13,020 bases of DNA from Oscillospiraceae bacterium (GTDB lineage: Bacteria > Bacillota > Clostridia > Oscillospirales > Oscillospiraceae): NCBI GenBank assembly GCA_031288675.1, contig JAITQY010000125.1:1-13020 (forward strand), in the 5' to 3' direction. A model generated the notes under the pieces. It ran no database searches, was not told the origin of the DNA, and saw only the letters and a list, made by a program, of their open reading frames with translations. A program made the position numbers and the translations under genes. This document shows, in pieces, positions 12,493 through 13,020 of this stretch. Numbering within the stretch: the stretch's first letter is position 1; each line of letters starts with the position of its first letter.

Positions 12493-13020
12493 CTAATTTG
12501 CGATCTTGACAGTTCTGCCATTGAGGGTGAGCTTGCCTTTGCAGAAAAGATCGACGGCTTGCGGAAGGATAACCCACTCACATTCCTGCATTACGCGCTT
12601 TTGGAGCGTTTCGGGAGTGTCGTTCGGGAGAACGTCAATCGCTTTTTGCAGTATTATCGGTCCTGTATCAGTGTCCTGAGTAACGTAGTGTGCCGTCGCG
12701 CCAGTGACTTTAACTCCATAGGCGAGGGCCTTTTCGTGTACATGAATCCCGTAACAACCCTCTCCGCCGAAGCTGGGCAGGAGTGCAGGATGAATGTTAA
12801 TCACGCGTCCGGCGAAAGTGTCAAGAAATCTCAGTGCGGTGACGTAGAGGAAACCGGCTTCAATTATAAGCTCAGCGTTAAGGTCAAGCAAAGTGTCGGT
12901 GAGGGCGTCAGTGAATGATTCGCGGTCGGCGAATTGGGTTCGGTCAACTACATAAGCCGGAATGGCGGCGTTAGCGGCGCGTGTAAGCGCGTAAGCATCG
13001 GGTGATGAACTGACCACGCC
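12493..13020 (-). CDS. purN: Phosphoribosylglycinamide formyltransferase (N-terminus beyond the window)
   Basis: PurN transfers a formyl group from 10-formyltetrahydrofolate to GAR in purine synthesis. 175 residues are visible; about 25-30 residues, including the N-terminal nucleotide-binding strand, lie past the right edge. The visible start GVVSSSPDAYAL is internal. Motifs are INIHPALLPSFGG with the catalytic Asn and His, and HYVTQDTDTGPII with the catalytic Asp. A GAGFLY-type segment, here EAGFLY, contacts folate. The C-terminus is normal (TLNGRTVKIAN). It lies on the same strand as the transporter-his cluster but is separated from it by 94 nt. Other pur genes would be expected further to the right. 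Confidence 0.95.
   Translation of the reverse strand, partial: GVVSSSPDAYALTRAANAAIPAYVVDRTQFADRESFTDALTDTLLDLNAELIIEAGFLYVTALRFLDTFAGRVINIHPALLPSFGGEGCYGIHVHEKALAYGVKVTGATAHYVTQDTDTGPIILQKAIDVLPNDTPETLQKRVMQECEWVILPQAVDLFCKGKLTLNGRTVKIAN

Overview
The window looks like chromosomal DNA of a Clostridia-like bacterium (Bacillota), probably an uncultured gut or rumen lineage. This is inferred from the protein families: a DUF4358-like lipoprotein beside an SGNH lipoprotein, a short stand-alone CAT-fold/E2-like protein, a CXXC redox-protein tail, and a PF16949-type ABC exporter. Near-consensus sigma-A promoters and mostly GGAGG-type ribosome binding sites fit this. No species can be named.

Layout, left to right. 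1-89 is the 3' end of a + strand gene for a small CXXC redox/zinc-ribbon protein. 142-1493 (- strand) holds two coupled lipoprotein genes: an SGNH/GDSL hydrolase with a duplicated Pro/Thr-rich linker, then a DUF4358-like protein. 1619-2512 (- strand) encodes a 2-oxoacid-dehydrogenase-E2-like protein whose catalytic His is replaced by Glu. It is transcribed divergently from dusB (2648-3592, +), with two good promoters back to back. 3593-4200 is a gene-poor mosaic: a perfect consensus promoter with no adjacent gene, then dispersed-repeat-like DNA. 4201-5127 (+) is an orphan radical SAM protein, followed by a second block of the same repeat family. pyrB (5287-6201, +) comes next and overlaps tail-to-tail with the end of a long - strand cluster.

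That cluster reads, in transcription order (right to left): purN (partial at the right edge), an ABC exporter ATPase and its permease, then hisD-hisB-hisH-hisA-hisF. From the ATPase to hisF every junction is an overlap or a gap of at most 18 nt, so it is probably one transcript. HisD performs the last two steps of histidine synthesis, HisB the dehydration of imidazoleglycerol phosphate, HisH/HisF form the IGP synthase and HisA the upstream isomerase. HisG, HisC, HisI/E and the phosphatase are not in the window.

The most interesting signals are: (i) dusB and pyrB each have a strong promoter that places the ATG at the predicted +1 with identical geometry and no Shine-Dalgarno, suggesting leaderless mRNAs; (ii) the radical SAM gene sits between two same-orientation copies of a mosaic repeat, with its stop codon inside the repeat; (iii) an orphan perfect promoter ends where repeat DNA begins; (iv) an ABC exporter is translationally coupled to the his genes. 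I see no CRISPR array, rRNA, tRNA, transposase or phage gene.
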